Shown: piece by piece, positions 49,701 to 63,715 of the stretch | Layout: every line of letters starts with the position of its first letter | Numbering within the stretch: the first letter of the stretch is position 1 | DNA from: Hymenolepis diminuta | Lineage: Eukaryota; Platyhelminthes; Cestoda; Cyclophyllidea; Hymenolepididae | Reading direction: 5' to 3' | DNA: 64,000 nucleotides | Assembly (NCBI GenBank): GCA_900708905.1 | Contig: CAADRB010000008.1 | Span: 38,412-102,411, forward strand | The notes under the pieces: generated by a model | The model's input: the letters and a program-made list of their open reading frames with translations, nothing else | The model's database searches: none | Told to the model about the DNA's origin: nothing | Made by a program: the position numbers and the translations under genes

Positions 49701-52700
49701 AATAAGTGCATTATGTAAATAGTACAGCAGTCAGTGTCTAAAATTCCATAAACTAGTATGATGATAAGAATTATAGGTCTTTCATGGAAACAAACCAAAG
49801 ATTAAATATAAATATTTACGTGAAGAGAGATTATGCTAAAAGTAACCATGTAAGATTATATTCAAAATCTGTGAAATAACCTGATATAAAAACGTAGTAT
49901 TTGGCTTGAGCAGAGTCAATTTGATTTGATCTGTACTAACAATGTACTATGAATCTATGAAGGTAGAATAGATTTTGACTTATACTACCACAGCTGGGGA
50001 GATATCATTGTAGGACATTGTAGCATTGTATTCCTATGCTATCATCCTTTTTAACAGGGTGAACTTCTCTGCAAGAAGGTGAAGGATGAGTTATTCATTC
50101 TCTATACTACTTCCTTATAGCTATTACTATTTATTCATTTGCGTGAGTAGTATAGTGTATATTATGTTTATAAATATCAATATTAAGTTTTTAATTGAGC
50201 CCTGTTTGTTAAAATGCCATTGATAATCACATTTGCCTGCTTGTGGGTTTAAGAGGGTACAAATGAATCAAAGCGACACGACCAGCCATTCAATTAAACC
50301 TACAAGCTTATATATTGTGGAAATAAACTCATCGAGAAACCCAGAGATCAAATCATCATAAGTTTTGTTTTGGAATATTTGGACATTACAAAGCGAATTA
50401 TGAAAAGATGAATAACTGATTTCATTATATACTTCCATTGAACTTCCGTTCCATCTCTCGCTCTGCTACTTTATTACTTTGTATACTAAGATGCTCTCTC
50501 AAGATTAAAATTTTATTTTTTGCATTTTTTGGATATTAAAGGTAAGAACAAAAACATAATGGAATATAAAATATACTTGAAAACTGAAAACTCCCCTAGA
50601 TAGTAGTGTAGAATTTAGTAATCTGAACTAAGGTAACAGAAAAATCTTTAAAAATTTAAAATATTAATAATCGTGAAAAGATTTCCAAGTAAGATCAAAT
50701 CAATTTGTAAAGCGTGCCACTTAAAAGAAAGTTGTGTGGCTTTTTCGTGAGAATTCTCCATCAAAATTATCAAATCGAGATTAAAAAAATTAGAGCTTCT
50801 CAAAAATCTCAAACAAATGGATTTTAAGGAAAGTATGGGGCTAAAACTAGGTGAGAATTAGTACCTTTCAGGGCGTGAATAGTTAAAATTTACCCCCTTT
50901 TCTTAATATGCGTTACTTTGATATCTGTTTATCCTGCTATCCAATTCGAATTGTTAACGGAAACATTAACTGCCAGTTTATTTGTCCCACTGGCAAGTAT
51001 ATTTAACATAAATGTTGAAATAACATTTACAGAGAAAATCGACCAACGTTGATCATAATGGCTATTTTTCAATGTTGTAAACATTAGGACGGCAGAAAAG
51101 TTAGTTAGAGAATAAGCAAGTAAAAACTATGCAAAATTTGCAGATTGAGTCCTAAGTGAGTTTATGAAAAAATTGGTATCGATTTAAATCATTAAATTAG
51201 CTGCTACAAATTTGCTTTACATTAAAATAATATATCAACTTTTTGTTAGCTTGAAAAAGGAGCTTTAGTATTTTACTTCGAATAAAAATTGCATGCTCAA
51301 CATTCCAATATTTTATGAAAAAGTAGCAAATTTACAATACTTTTTATACAATAGATTGAAAAAACTAATATTTCGCATGTTAACACGCAGAAAAATTTTC
51401 CAGTCGGTTGCATTTAGATAAAAGTAGTAAGGAACTGTGAATGTTTACGCTCCGAGCCAAAAAGAACCTATATTTTTTCCTCCTCCATGGATTGAAATTC
51501 AACAAATGACTTACATCCAAACGGCACTTCGATTTAAATCGTGAAATAAGTAGATTTAAATAAGTTATGAGACCATCTTGTAACTTAGTCCAAAATGTAT
51601 CATCATCTATAAAAAACTCATGAATTGTTTACAGAAAGAGGAAGGATGAAATCTCAAAAAGGTCCGACTTTAACCATTCTCTTATAGATTTAAATGGTCT
51701 TCTTTAGATTCAGGATCAGTCGTCCGCGTTTTTATGAAAGTATGAAAATGTGGGGAAATCCCCGGAGGGGAAGCTTTAAGAGGAATTTTTGTTTCAAAAA
51801 AACAGTACAAGTGCAAAATTTAACGGAATAAAACAAAATTAACGATCGATTTAGTTATATATGCCTGCTTGCCTACCTATTGCGTACGTTTAATTATCCT
51901 AGTTTTTGTCTTCCCTAGCTTTAATGACTTTCATAAGATAATTAGAGAGAAACTAAAATAACTTACATCAACACAGATGGTAACGAAAGATATTGCCTCC
52001 AGTTAGGGTTAAGAATTTGGAGAAAATTGACATAAAAAGACGCGCTTTTATGTACTTGAGGTAATGTACCCATTTTAAAAAGTAATACGTGAAATAAAAG
52101 AAATTACTTTCTAATCTATAATCCAGTGTCTTTTTTATAAAAAATACTTTTAACAAAGAATTAGTTTACCGATAAATGTATTCAAATAGTACCATATAAT
52201 TACCGGTATTAAGTATTTGAGAAAAGCTGAGATCATCCTATGTGTAATTGTCTCAAAGTTTGACTTATAATAGCTAGCAAGTCCGTAGCTTTGACGGTGG
52301 TAGTAGACCCACTACCCAATTTTTTGACCTAAAGAATTTTTCATCAAATAGCCTTCATAACTAAGCTCGGACTAAGCTTACCGCTCACGAATATCTGAGA
52401 TCTTGATTGCCCTTAGAAAAAATACCCAACTATATGGATGTACCCGTTCAGAATAATATTTTGACGCTCTCTTAAACAGAATCTTTCAGAACAAATTTAG
52501 TTCGATTGGTCCATTCGAACCCATTGGAACTTAGTTTTGAAGGTGATAATACGAAAATTATAGTAAATGCTAGTTTTAAAGGGTAAAATTGGCTTTTTTA
52601 TGCATTTTAGCAGTTCGAATTCTTTTGAATTTATCTGAAATTTCGAGACACCGAATTTATCAGAATTGTAAGATCGGGTGGCAGTGCCACTCCTACCTTT

Positions 52701-54653
52701 AACGACAGATATACAAATTAATATATGGGCTGATAGCTAAGATTCCAGAAGATAATGAGATCCTCTATGATTTTAACATATAATAACTCATTTTAACACA
52801 GTACTTTTAATTCTAAATTTAAGTGAACATGACCTTTTCTAATAACAATAATCGGCATAAATATATGGTTATGTCTAAAACCACCTAAAATAAATATTTG
52901 TTTCACACCGGTACTTGGATGATCCGGTCCATGGGTAGGTATTGGCGGCTTATGCGAGAGTAATTAATTATTCGTGTAAAAAGAGAGAGTGCACAAGCAG
53001 CTCATGTATTTTTTCTTCATGTGCGCATATTCAGGTAATACTAATAGAATTCAATTTCCTTTACGGGATTTCGTGTTGTCCTTCCCCAGAATCATGCCAT
53101 GCTCAGTATTAGCATAATTTGAAAATTGATAGATGCATGGTGAATGCTGCGTAGCCAGAACTTAAATTAACGTTTCACATGTTGGTTGCACGAACAACAA
53201 CATCTGTGAAAAATTGTAATCTGAGGAAAAAATATGTAAAAGACCTTGGGATATAGTTGCCCTACATTGTCTAGCTTGTGAAAGTGAAATTCAGAAGACT
53301 GTTTTCTATTTGCAAATGATTTATTTTAAGAACTGCAAGGAATAAATAAGGCAGAGGAAGGGCGCCTACACCGCAGTACTTGAACATGGAGATCATTATC
53401 ACAAATACTAATAATCATAAAGCAACTGTGCAAAAATATTTCTAAATACGAAATTTCATAAGTTTAACAGTCAAGTTATCGGCACAAAATAGAATGATGA
53501 GGAGAAATTACAAAAGCAAATGTCTTGATCGGTGCAAAAAGCCGTCAAGAACTATGAAGTCTAACTCAAGTTTATAGGTTCTATAACGGCGTCCCGGGAT
53601 GTTTAAAAAACCGTGAGCAAACGCTTAAGAATGATCAAAAATTCTATTTAAAACTTCTTGACTCCTGCCTTCTCTTCCAGCTCCTTTTATAAAAACCTAA
53701 CTAGTATTGTGTTATTTTGCCTTTAAAGTGTACCTGATATTTCAGTACCACTAGTTAATTCCATTTAAGACCTACAGCTTAGGGACCTCCATGATTAACT
53801 TCAGATTTTCACTTATTACCTTGCTCATTTTAGTTAGCAGCAAGAAACTCTAATTGGTATTGATTTGATTAAGAGAACAAATAAAAGGATAGGGCCTCTA
53901 TCACAAGCACTGGTGATCCGAATCAACCCTAACGATATGATTTCTGTACTTTATTCTGTCATCTATGAGTTGACCTCAACTGGACCAGTGACTTGGTAAA
54001 ATTCTTTAATTCAAAAGACATATTCAGTTACTCTCCCGTCTTTTAATTTTTGGGAGACCAGTACGAGCAGTTTAAGAGTACTGAGATGGGGGGGGGGAAG
54101 AGGGGAGTTTAATCATACCAGGATTTACAGTTGAGAGATTAAAAGTCAGTTGATTGCAAGTGCTAAACCTGTGCTGCAGTTCTTAAAAAAATATTTATTA
54201 AAAGACCTTATTAGAAAGAAAAAGCGCCAAATTATAGTTTTCTTATTTTTTTGTAAATGACAACTACTGCATATTTTTCAAGCAGTTGTTTACACAGCTA
54301 CAAGAGACAAGTGGTCGCAAATTTACGATTCATTATCCAGATTCGCGGGATCTGTTTTATTTCCAAACATCTTTATCAAAATCTTATTCTGAAAGAGAAT
54401 GTATTTGGCCATTTTGTGGTTTTTAATCATTAATATTAATCCAGTATTGGCATAACAAAACTTTATACCAAAATCTCCTTTAAAGTCAAACCGTGTAAGT
54501 AGCAGTTCTCACAAGTACAAAACTCAGTGATAGTTATGCAAATGCTAGATCATATATTCGTGCTCATTCGTTGTGAATATTCAAATTTTCTACCTTCTGT
54601 TACGGCTTAGTACAATTGCAAGTTATTAATTAAAATGTTTGTAAATTTAATTA
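43761..54653. other. Long AT-rich non-coding stretch
   Basis: No frame resembles a known protein. The longest plus-strand frame (47462-47719) is of chance length. One SINE copy at 46634-46826 is the only recognised element. A ten-G run is at about 54087. It could be upstream intergenic DNA, or PDE4 intron if untranslated 5' exons lie further out. Confidence 0.6.
46634..46826 (+). repeat. tRNA-derived SINE copy
   Basis: Head gacgcaacgattaacaatct, B-box-like gagctcgatacccac, core acactgattatgtccggcta and tail cccctcttccaaagatgagt. These occur in the same order and spacing as the copies at 3360 and 21830. Confidence 0.65.
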
Positions 54654-56153
54654 CGAGCTGCGTAAGATATTTGAGGGCACTTGTATTTTTGTAATTTAGA
54701 TTAACCCGATAATAATTTATGTATTTTTTATATCAGCAGATCTCGTGGCAGATACTGCTATAACACATGAAATGAAAAGACACGCTGTTACAGTGCCTGT
54801 AAAAGAGAAATACAACAATTTCGAAATTGCGAAATTTCTAAAAGTGACCAGATCTTTCGTTTGCAAAGTTAGAAAGGAGCTGCCGGATGAAAAGAATGGT
54901 GATGAATTGGCTGCCACGAGGAAGGGAAAACAAGAGCATTGTGAACGCTCTGCCGACTGACTGACTGACTGACTGACTGACTGACTCACTCACTCACTCA
55001 CTCACTCATTCACTCAGAAGACCTGAGTTTGTGAGAAGAGTGCATGACATGGCATGATGGACGAAATCCCTGAGAAGTTAACGCGCGACATCTTGCCAAA
55101 GATCTTCAAGTGTCTGATGGAACAATAAGGAATGTTGCTCATCAAGATCTGGAATCCAAATCTCACATGTTCTTAGGCGAAGTCGTTAAGTTGTGTGGAC
55201 TAAAACAACTCAAGAGAATCGTTTAATGCGTGCGAAATCACTCATAGACAAATTGAAACAGTCGGAAGAAGAGGAGTGTCTTTGGTCTATCTTCGACGAA
55301 AACAACTTCCACCAGGATAAAAGAGAGAATCGAAGAAGTGATAGGTGGTTGGCTATGTGCTAGTGGGCGGTCCCCACTGAAGGTTCAACTGTTGCGTATG
55401 CGCACGAAGGTTCCAGCAAGCGACAGCGATGGTCTTCGGTGTTGTGAAGAGCAGTGAGGGGGGGGAAAATTATGAGTTCCCAATTCTTTCCGCAGGGTCT
55501 TAGGGTTAATGCAGATGCAGATGCNNNNNNNNNNNNNNNNNNNNNNNNNNNNNNNNNNNNNNNNNNNNNNNNNNCAGATGCAGATGCCTATGAGGAGACT
55601 CTTCAAACCGTTGTTGTTAAGCTGCCTTGGATAGACAGCATAGCCAATGGGAGGCCCCCTCTGTCTACCAAACAAGATTCGGCTCCATTCCATAAATTTC
55701 TCAAAACCCAAGGATTGGATGGATGGCGAGAGTTTTCATCATCATGTCACATGTTATGGCCTCCTAACTACTTGCCAGAGCTTAATCCTTTGGATAATTA
55801 CGTGTGGGGTGGGGCGAGGTGAGGCGGGACTGGGCGGGACGGGATGGGGCGGGAAGTGGTTGAGAAAGAAGTTAATAAGCATCTCATAACACCAAATCCC
55901 CCTCTCTAATGGAGGTAATAGCTCGAGGAATGGAGGAGATCAAGAAAGGCCATCTGATCTGATCAAAGCTTGCAGTCAGTCGCTTTCTGACTCAAATTGA
56001 GAGGGTGATAGAAGCCGAAGGAGGATATTTAGAATGGAAGCTAGGTTAATATTATGATTATTTGTTGTATTAGAAGAAATAGCAAATTCCAACCATCAAG
56101 AGTTTCATTTTTTGTTTTTCCAAAAGTGCGTAAAGTGTCCTCAGATGCCTTGC
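54654..56153 (+). mobile_element. Tc1/mariner-superfamily transposon copy 2 (maT-like), degenerate
   Basis: This is the more complete copy. In order: left end TA-cgagctgcg; the helix-turn-helix-like N-terminal frame (54745-54960); a GACT/CACT tract; a middle part readable in broken frames with LAKDLQVSDGTIRNVAHQDL, ENRLMRAKSLIDKLKQSEEE and SIFDENNFHQD (first catalytic Asp region); SSQFFPQGLRVNADA; a 50-N gap within a CAGATG tract; [18 protein letters not shown]; and a GGCGGGAC-type tract. Several stops and frame breaks rule out an active transposase. The interior matches copy 1 base for base wherever both are present, while the outer 60 bp at the left and the last bases at the right differ. 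No clear right-hand TA was found. Confidence 0.82.
55525..55574. other. Assembly gap (50 N)
   Basis: The run is flanked on both sides by CAGATG-type hexamer units, so it probably hides a longer simple repeat of unknown length. Confidence 0.98.
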
Positions 56154-59100
56154 CTTTCAAAGCGTTTGCAAAAATACACTCTTCAATAAATGAACTTATA
56201 AGACATATGTTATTATATGTGAAATGATAAGTTAGTAAACAAATTTGGCCAATATAATCAAAACTGGCATTTTGGTCTGTCTTTCAGATAATGAGCAAAG
56301 AGGGAATTTTTTTTCATTGGAAAAGCACCGGTGTGTATTCATTGGGTACGCGAACTATTCTTTACTATTTACTGATGATAATCTAGAGATCTAAAATTGT
56401 GCTGTTTTTAAATAAATTGAATTATTACCTTAACGCGGGAAGATGAAATTCTGCTCAGGATTAAAGTTTATTGAATATCGTCACTAACACCAGTTCTTTA
56501 TATGCCTACATAAAAAAGGAAGGGCAGCACAAAATGGTATGATTTATATTTAGATTTGGACTCCTTAAAATTCCTCTTGAGCAAATTCTTATGATCAATC
56601 CTATATTCAAGAGCCATTATTGGTCTCGTATACCTTCTCATGCCTATTGCGTGTTCATATTCATTCATCCATTTCATCTCAGTTTTTCCTAATTATGCGT
56701 ATTACCTACCTCGAAATACGTGCAAAAACATTAGAATTTAGGACATAGTGTTAGCAAAGTCAAGTACAAGCTCCTTCAAGCCCTATTTCTGCTGTAATAG
56801 AAATATACATCCTTTTAATGAGATTTTGTGATTATTCACTTGGATTATTTGGTGAAAGGAACAGAAAATAAATTAACCTATTCTCTGTATCTCTGTCCGA
56901 TTACTCAAAATGCATGTTTCCTTAGATAAATTCCCGATTTTCTCATCAAACTATTTGTAGGAGCTTAAACAGATAAGGAAGAAATTTTTCGATGATAATA
57001 TTAATTTTACTTCAAAAAATGTGACTCTTTTACTAATAGTTTCCACGAGAAAAAATGTTCCAATAGTGTTTCCATATGTTTCTTTTTTTCTAATCTTTAA
57101 CTGCGATTCATGAGGATTTCGAGGGATAAATCAGACAAAATTATCTACTCAAACAATACTGAGCCTGTCAGAGGCATCGATGTTTCTCAAATAATGTTGA
57201 ATTATTCTGTCACTTTCTCTTTTTTCCAACACGTGACTATCTCCTGATTTCATACCATGACATACAGACTTAACTGAATTCTCCCCGTGCACAGCTATTA
57301 TTACCTGAAATCTACAAAGTATATCAGCTGTTATTAAAAACATTAAATATTTTTTTATAATTGTCACAAGCATTAATTTTTACAGTTTCTAAGCGCATGA
57401 AAGCATCAAAACAATCAGTGTATAATAGTTTATAGTAGAGTTATTACAGAATAGCATTGTAAAATAAGTGTAAAATAAAGTTGAAGCACCCTATTTTGTT
57501 TAACTTTTGATTTAACCAGATTGTAGAAAGAATATTTGTTTGGAGCTGCAGAAAATTAGGTAAAATTGTCAATTACTGTAGAGGCAACATTAAAAACATG
57601 TTCTCGATTCTATGCAAAAAATTGAACAATAAATAAATAAATATTGCAATAAGACAGTTCTGAAGCATAAATAGACCCATTCAAGGAATATTTTGGATGG
57701 TAACTAAGACAATGAGATTTCAGTAACTATTTATAATGGCAGTATTAGGGAAAACTGAAATATAACTCTATATATTAAAGAGAACCACATGTTCAAATAC
57801 TTAACAACATACATTATTTTTGGTGCTATTTGAGGTTTAATGACCGTCAAATACAAATCTGACTATAAGAAATTATTGAAAACAAAAGACAATAGATATA
57901 TTACTAATTACCGAAGGTTCTCTCTGTTTATGACCTCAGTTTCAAATGAACCATCGACTTCTTGTGCTTACAAACTTCATTTTATAAAGAGATGATTAAT
58001 AATTTAATTGTATAATCATATAAGTAAATTTATAACACTGGGTATCATGTAAATTATACGGAAGACAGCAAAAAGGTAGGCTAGGGTATAAAAAACTAAT
58101 GGTATTATGGATTCTCCCATTGAGGTTGACTTAACTAATCAAAAATTATTAGGTTCAAGTAAACATTTCGTATCACACGGTATTTTTATGTCGTTTGCCA
58201 TAAAACTGAAATATAAAGGAGTGCAGACTCAATAAAAGGGTTTATGAATTCTAGGATATTAAAGCAACCAAGTGATAAGCAGATCTGCTTATCAGCATAA
58301 GATATAAAGAAAATAGTCAAACATTTCGTCTGTACTCAACAAATTTCGAAGGTATATTTGAAAGAGAGCTTTAGTATTACTTGTACTTGAGAACAATTAA
58401 AACGGTTGAGTGAAGAAAACTGAGAACTAGATTCTCTCTAAATGGTTATACTGCGTACTACAACGGGTCTTTCTAGAAGATTAATTAACAAATAACTATA
58501 GTTTAGGTATATTAATTTAGTTTCGCAATTATAAGACAAAATACATGAACTATAAAAGGCCAACTAACAGCTACGTTACTCAAAAATGGAATGAATGTCA
58601 TTGCTTAATCCTTAAAATAAGATAAGAATTTCATAAGGAATCCATAAATTTCTTCTGCCGTCAGACAAATTTTAACTTGGTCGTGAAAGAAGGGTTTGAA
58701 AATTCTGACCAATACAAGTACTTGATCTTAAACACAGATACCTATTGCGATTGCATTAAAGTGGAGCTTTAACTAGGCGAAACACTCCCGAGCCCTAAAA
58801 ACATGAAGGTCTTAATGATAATGCGACGCCAAATGCAACCTAAATTTTGTAAAGTTCATTGGTTTTTGAAGAAATATTTATATTTTGCAAGCCACTTCCC
58901 TTTTCTCCGCAAACTTTGCATTTAGGGCTATGCACTCCTAATCTAAATCTTATCTTTGAAATTACATTTAACTTAATAATCAATGACTTTTTAAAAAATT
59001 ATACTCTGAAGAGAATTTTGAGCGTATTTTGGTATCTCTGAAGAATAAAGAAAATTTGATTTTAAAATGAATATAAATTTGCAGTTATCAATAAAGGGAG

Positions 59101-62100
59101 TTTAATAAAACCGGTAAAATGCAACAAAAATATTTTGCTAAGTAGGGTATCTATTTCAGGTTTAGAAATCCATACAAGTGTTTAGTTTTTTATTCTCAAA
59201 ATGTTAACTCTATTTAATTGATAACGTTCCAATTATGACAAACATTATGAATTAAATATTTGCCGAGTTGTCATCCACGTGCCAGTAGGTAGCAAAAATG
59301 ATCAAAAACAACTAGTTCAAAACCTTTGTTGCTAATAATTGGTTAATAAACTGCTGGCAAAAATGGGTCCGGCTGTCATGATGACCAAAAACTAACTTCT
59401 CATTACTGCCTAGACATTTTGAAAAATTTGGTTCTTATGAAATTGCGCAGGTAAACAATATAGAATGAAGACTTAAACAAGTGGAAATTGTGCGCAGTTA
59501 TCAATATGGATTTCTTTACGAAGGAATCGAAAAGTGACTCGGTAAAATTTTACCAAATGTTTAAATGTTTGAAAACTTGCCAAACTGTCAACATTCCATG
59601 AAATTTAAAAATTAATTATTCGATAGAATCTAAACCATTGCTGAATTTAATCATGAGAACATCAAATACTGTTTTGTAAAATGCAAGGACAGGTTCTATG
59701 GAATACTGCTGTACCAATGCTGTCAGTGTTTGACTATATAATAAAAATCTTTTGAGCATGCTTAACCACTCCCTATGGTTCAGTATATCTTGTTTTCCTA
59801 TGCGGTTGAAATTAACAAAATACTAAGACATGATCTAGTGAAGGTGAATTCTCTGTAGTATCTTTTGAGTCTTTGGACAAAGTTCCTTATACGTTACAGT
59901 CTCGAGTGGGTTTAAGAAAATGGACATTTCCATGAATCTAAATTCAATTAAAACCCTAGCTGATTTTTTTCTGTTGTGTTCTGTTTATTAAAGAACTGAT
60001 TAAAAATTAAATTATTTGAGTAATACCCTCTTTTTATACTTTCGTGAAAAAGTTAGCCTAATAATCAACACTTTAACACCAATTAATATGCAAATTAATA
60101 TTCACATTAAATTATTTAATTTATTACTTTTGCCAAACTTATACAAAATAGAAAATTATTTTTAATTTTTTTCAAATTAATTTTAATTTGCAAAAATATA
60201 CGAATTCAATTTAAGGCTGAATTGCGAAAAGATATAGAGTATATAAGTGTGTGTACTAATTCCCGGTTGTAGGTTTGAAACTAATTTTAATTGAATATGT
60301 TATAATAAAAATCTGATGGACAAAGTGTGGCCACGGTCATCCACGAAACAGTTTCTCCTATTTATTTTCAATGAAAATAAATGCGAAATATTTTATGATT
60401 CGGTACGCACCTTGATAGACTAGTTTGAACCGCCTTGGTTGCAGTGCCTAAATATAGCAATTTCATTTTCTATTTTGCACCAGCCTTACAGTGTTTGTGC
60501 ATAAGCTGTAACAAAAAATATTCTATCCGTTAATATTTGGTCACAAAATCTCTGACGGGCAGTTCTGTTATTGTACCTGGCGAAAGGACGTAGCCAGAGT
60601 ATTTTTAATTTTTACAAAATTGAGACTGCTAACACGTGACCCTGTGGGCTGTTACAGTAATTGATATTTGTTGCAGTATAATTGAATTTTGAGCCAATTT
60701 AAAATATTTAATACCGATCCGTGGTAATTTTAACTAAAGCTATTAACTTATACTTTATTTGGTTTCCAATGGAGATAAAAATAGAATCCAATAGCTAAGT
60801 TGAACAGTACTGTGATCTAAAAATGGCGATTAAGGTTTAGGAATTAGTAACGTAAGATAGTGAAGTATGCTAAACTGTTGTTTTTCATAGATTTGAAAAC
60901 TCAGTTAACAAACAAAACAGGACTTATAAAGGAACGGTATTGAACAAATTATATTGAAAGGGATCTATTTGTAAATCCCAGTAACATGATTAAAAATATA
61001 AAAAATTGACTAGATACCGGAGTAAAGCTCTGGAATATAGGTGTTAAATAAGATTAAAAAAGTAGATACTCATTTTATTGGCGAAGGGATGAGTATTTTA
61101 CGGAAGGTCTGAAAGAGAATACAAACTGAAATCAATTGACAACCTACCCATGGTAGAGCTTGCATGTACAGACGTCTCAAAATAGTTTTAATTTAATAAA
61201 AAATACTAAATCAACATGATTGAAAGTGCTCAAAGTGTACAAAGGTCAATATCACCTTATTTTCTTGTCCGTGATAACTTATTCACAAAGCAAAGATTTG
61301 AAAACTGTCTCTTTAAAAAGAATAAACTCCATACACATATATACTACTATTAATGTCCACATTTAACTTGGATTATTTTTAAAAAAACACGAACTTAATA
61401 ATTTTATGGCGATTAGTTAAATTTAGAAACCTATGACTACATGGGAGATATCTTATCAGATAGATAAACAAACAGAATTTTCATTTATAAATTCAAAACA
61501 ATTTAAATTACATATTGACTGAATAAATTTCAGATTTGGAAATTAATTGTAGAATGATAATTTAGCAAATTTTAGGCTTTAAACGGGATCGATTTCTCAG
61601 GTGCGAATTTCCATTATCATGGATTTTAAAATAACTGCACGGAAGTTAAATTTATATTAAAAAATTCCCAGTTAGCTATTGTAAAAATTCTCGATTAATA
61701 TAGTATTGGTGTGCTAACTTTTGAAATAACTGGCTTGAGAACATGTATGAAAGCCAAGAAAGTTATTTTAAATACAAATAGTCATCATTTTTAAGAGCTC
61801 TGACATCACATTGACCCTATAATTTTTAAACTAAAATCCGTGTGGTCGGATTCCCTATTTTATTCAAGGCCTTGATCCTCACATCTCAAATATATGAAAT
61901 ATAAATGTAAGAAACAAGGATCACCAAATTATCCGATTTTTAGAAATTCATTTCGTGTATTGGATAAGAGATTTTCCCTATCTGCTACCCATCAAAACAT
62001 ATGTGGAAGATAACACATGAATATAAACGCGGTTTTAGAAGTCGAAGATGCTTTATAATAATCCAAATATTTAATTTAACCAGTCGAGAAGAATAACCGT

Positions 62101-63552
62101 TAGTTAAACGTTCAATTTTATTAAATACTGGTAATTTTCTCGTTAAATGATCCTATTTTTGACATTAAAAAGTATTATTTTGCACATTGATGAACATCAG
62201 TATTACATTTAAACTTCGCGGTTACCTTGGTGGCCTGAAATAACATAAGTTTCTTTTAAATTACAGCAATGTTTATACTTGATTCACTGTTTTTAATATT
62301 AGTGAAATCAATTCCACAAATTTAAAATCACAAGTGCATTGTGGGAGTAGAACAGATTTTTTTCGAGTAATATTAATAAATTTAAATCTAGTCCTTATCT
62401 AAATGTTGATTCTATTTAATTGCAGATAATATTATGACTATGTGTTGAAGGCAAGAAATAAAGAAGACAGTCGATATTGTGATGAATGGAAGCAAACAAC
62501 CAAAAAATACCGTGAATTTGAGTAATTTAAAAAGTGCCCATCTTATGAGTAAAAAACTATGTCGACGATCCTTTTTTAGATCTTAAATATGTAAATAAAA
62601 AATAAAAAGGCACGAAATCTACCTAAGGAAAACAAACATAAACAAACACTGCAGAGAGGAAGTTTGCTAAGTTCATCAATCCTGAACTGTCAATATTAAG
62701 ACTGACTTTTCAAATAGAATTTCAATTTAGCGAAAAATATGATCGGGTTCTAAACTTTGCACTCTTTAATACGCAGAAATCTTTGCCAAAAACAAAAATT
62801 GTCCTATTTGTTTAGAAGGAAATGATTTGGAAAAGAACGGTAGTATACATTCAATACTACAACTTAATAAATACAGAGATACATGGTTAGACTTAAATAT
62901 AAATCCTACATAATTCTACGCAAGAGGGAGAAATGTGTGTTTAATTCCTCAAATTAACGTATTGAAGACTTTTTAGCTGACAAAGTATTATGAAAATTTA
63001 AACATATACTTTCATATTATATTGGGATAAGAATAGCGTTTATAAGAAGGAAACTAAAATTATTTTTTGATTTAGTCTGGTTGATCCTATTGTGAGGTGT
63101 TAGGCTCAGAATTAGAAGTGGACAAAGACTAGAAAAATTTATGAATTATCTCCTTTATGCTATAAAGATCATGTTGGTTTAAGCAATTTCCAATCATATT
63201 GGTCGAGTGGAGATTAGTTTTGATAAATGCATTGCACATTGGTCTCCATGAGGATGAAATGCTTTTATTTGCATATCCTTAATCACGTATTTCGAACACA
63301 AATTTTGTTTTTTTTGAAGACAATAAAAGCACATAAGGAAATGTTCAAATACCTAAAGTTTAGTGGCGGTGCCACTCCCATTGTTATAGCCACATGGCCA
63401 TATGTTGATATATTAATACAAGCATTTCCGTCGCTTTAAAATTTCAAATACAGAATATATTTTTTCATTATTTCGACAAATTTGACATAAATTAACTAAG
63501 ATTTAGTCTCAGTAATTAATTAAAATCCATTTAAAAATCTTTCTATTCACAG
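56154..63552. other. AT-rich non-coding stretch
   Basis: I see no supported gene, RNA or repeat family member. Parts such as 60.0-60.2 kb are extremely AT-rich. Confidence 0.6.
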
Positions 63553-63715
63553 TGACAATAAGTTAGATTGGCTAGATCCTTGTGTTTCACGCACAACAAA
63601 AGAAGTGAGAGACAATAAGATTACTTTAAAGAATCCGACTTATTTAGCAACAAGATACGGAATCGTAATGGATGTGGGATGCGATGAACTCCATCAAGAA
63701 ATGTCGGAGGATAAA
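63553..63715 (+). CDS. Possible exon of an unidentified plus-strand gene
   Basis: After an acceptor-like tctattcacag, one frame stays open for 54 codons to a possible donor AAA|GTAATA. It reads NKLDWLDPCVSRTTKEVRDN and later NPTYLATRYGIVMDVGCDEL. GC content is visibly higher than in the flanks, and the residue mix looks protein-like. I do not recognise the family. The open stretch is short enough to arise by chance, and no partner exon lies in the window. Confidence 0.33.
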
